From Thermoplasmatota archaeon (lineage in GTDB: Archaea; Thermoplasmatota; Penumbrarchaeia; Penumbrarchaeales; Penumbrarchaeaceae): a DNA stretch of 5,838 bases. The translations under genes and the position numbers were made by a program. The stretch lies in NCBI GenBank assembly GCA_030591285.1, contig JAUVBH010000117.1, positions 1 through 5,838 on the forward strand, written 5' to 3'. Positions 5,654 through 5,838 of this stretch are shown piece after piece; position 1 is the stretch's first letter; every line of letters begins with the position of its first letter. A model generated the notes under the pieces. The model saw nothing but the letters and a program-made list of their open reading frames with translations, searched no databases and was not told where the DNA came from.

Positions 5654-5838
5654 TCAGAAGACCACCCCCGCTATGAAGATTGTCAGCTGTACCAGGAAGA
5701 ACAACTGGTAGGTTAGCTTGAGACCGTTCATATCTTTACCTTTGATCGAAAACGGTTCCGAAACGAACAGGAGATAGGATAGCGGAGCTGAGATGGCTAT
5801 ATTGGATAATCCAAGCAGTAGATTCTTCCTTGTAAGCA
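5654..5838 (-). CDS. Membrane protein, C-terminal fragment (5' end outside window)
   Basis: Sixty in-frame residues run in from the right edge (first full codon at 5836) and stop at TGA 5654-5656. They hold two membrane segments, about residues 5-26 (NLLLGLSNIAISAPLSYLLF) and 41-60, which ends the protein at GVVF. Between them lies a short polar loop (SEPFSIKGKDMNG, 26-38). No family is recognisable from so short a piece. It lies 14 bases upstream of the six-helix membrane protein gene on the same strand, so the two probably form an operon. The loop and last helix resemble residues 40-73 of that neighbour (KG, then TY and FF, then a helix), hinting at a duplicated membrane protein family. Confidence 0.65.
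   Translation of the reverse strand, partial: LTRKNLLLGLSNIAISAPLSYLLFVSEPFSIKGKDMNGLKLTYQLFFLVQLTIFIAGVVF

Noticed and set aside
1..5838. tRNA, rRNA, CRISPR array, insertion sequence or attachment site
   Set aside because: Reading both strands I found no cloverleaf, no regularly spaced repeats, no transposase or integrase motifs and no terminal inverted repeats. Nearly all of the window is accounted for by coding sequence.

Overview
The window looks like a chromosomal piece of a euryarchaeon, most plausibly a member of Thermoplasmatota or a relative. This is inferred from TATA-like boxes about 22-50 bases upstream of start codons, a T-rich tract in place of a hairpin terminator, a mix of leaderless and Shine-Dalgarno starts with frequent TTG/GTG, a KaiC/RadA-type ATPase, an archaeal HhH-MutS family protein and a signal-peptide surface protein with N-glycosylation sequons. 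I cannot name the species.

Left part (1-1289): the N-terminal 286 residues of an M18-family metalloaminopeptidase run off the left edge on the minus strand. A divergent intergenic region of about 150 bases separates it from a small plus-strand gene for a ribbon-helix-helix DNA-binding protein. That region holds promoters for both directions and an interrupted inverted repeat that could be an operator.

Middle (1330-3970): one plus-strand transcription unit encodes a KaiC/RadA-like P-loop ATPase, a 90-residue helix-hairpin-helix (HhH) protein and a MutS-superfamily ATPase. The most notable point is that the HhH and MutS-like reading frames are in the same frame and are separated only by one TAG and two sense codons. 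Read through, they give one protein of about 658 residues with the HhH-then-MutS layout I recall for archaeal MutS-like proteins. The sequence therefore shows either a gene split by an amber codon, a recoded or read-through stop, or a sequence error. The partner KaiC-like ATPase has Thr-Thr where KaiC proteins carry the catalytic Glu-Glu pair.

Right part (3940-5838): three minus-strand genes converge on the MutS-like gene. They are a partial membrane protein at the right edge, a six-helix membrane protein 14 bases downstream of it, and a signal-peptide, single-anchor surface protein with Ig-like folds. The last overlaps the 3' end of the MutS-like gene by 31 bases. None of these three can be given a specific function. 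I see no tRNA, rRNA, CRISPR array or insertion sequence.
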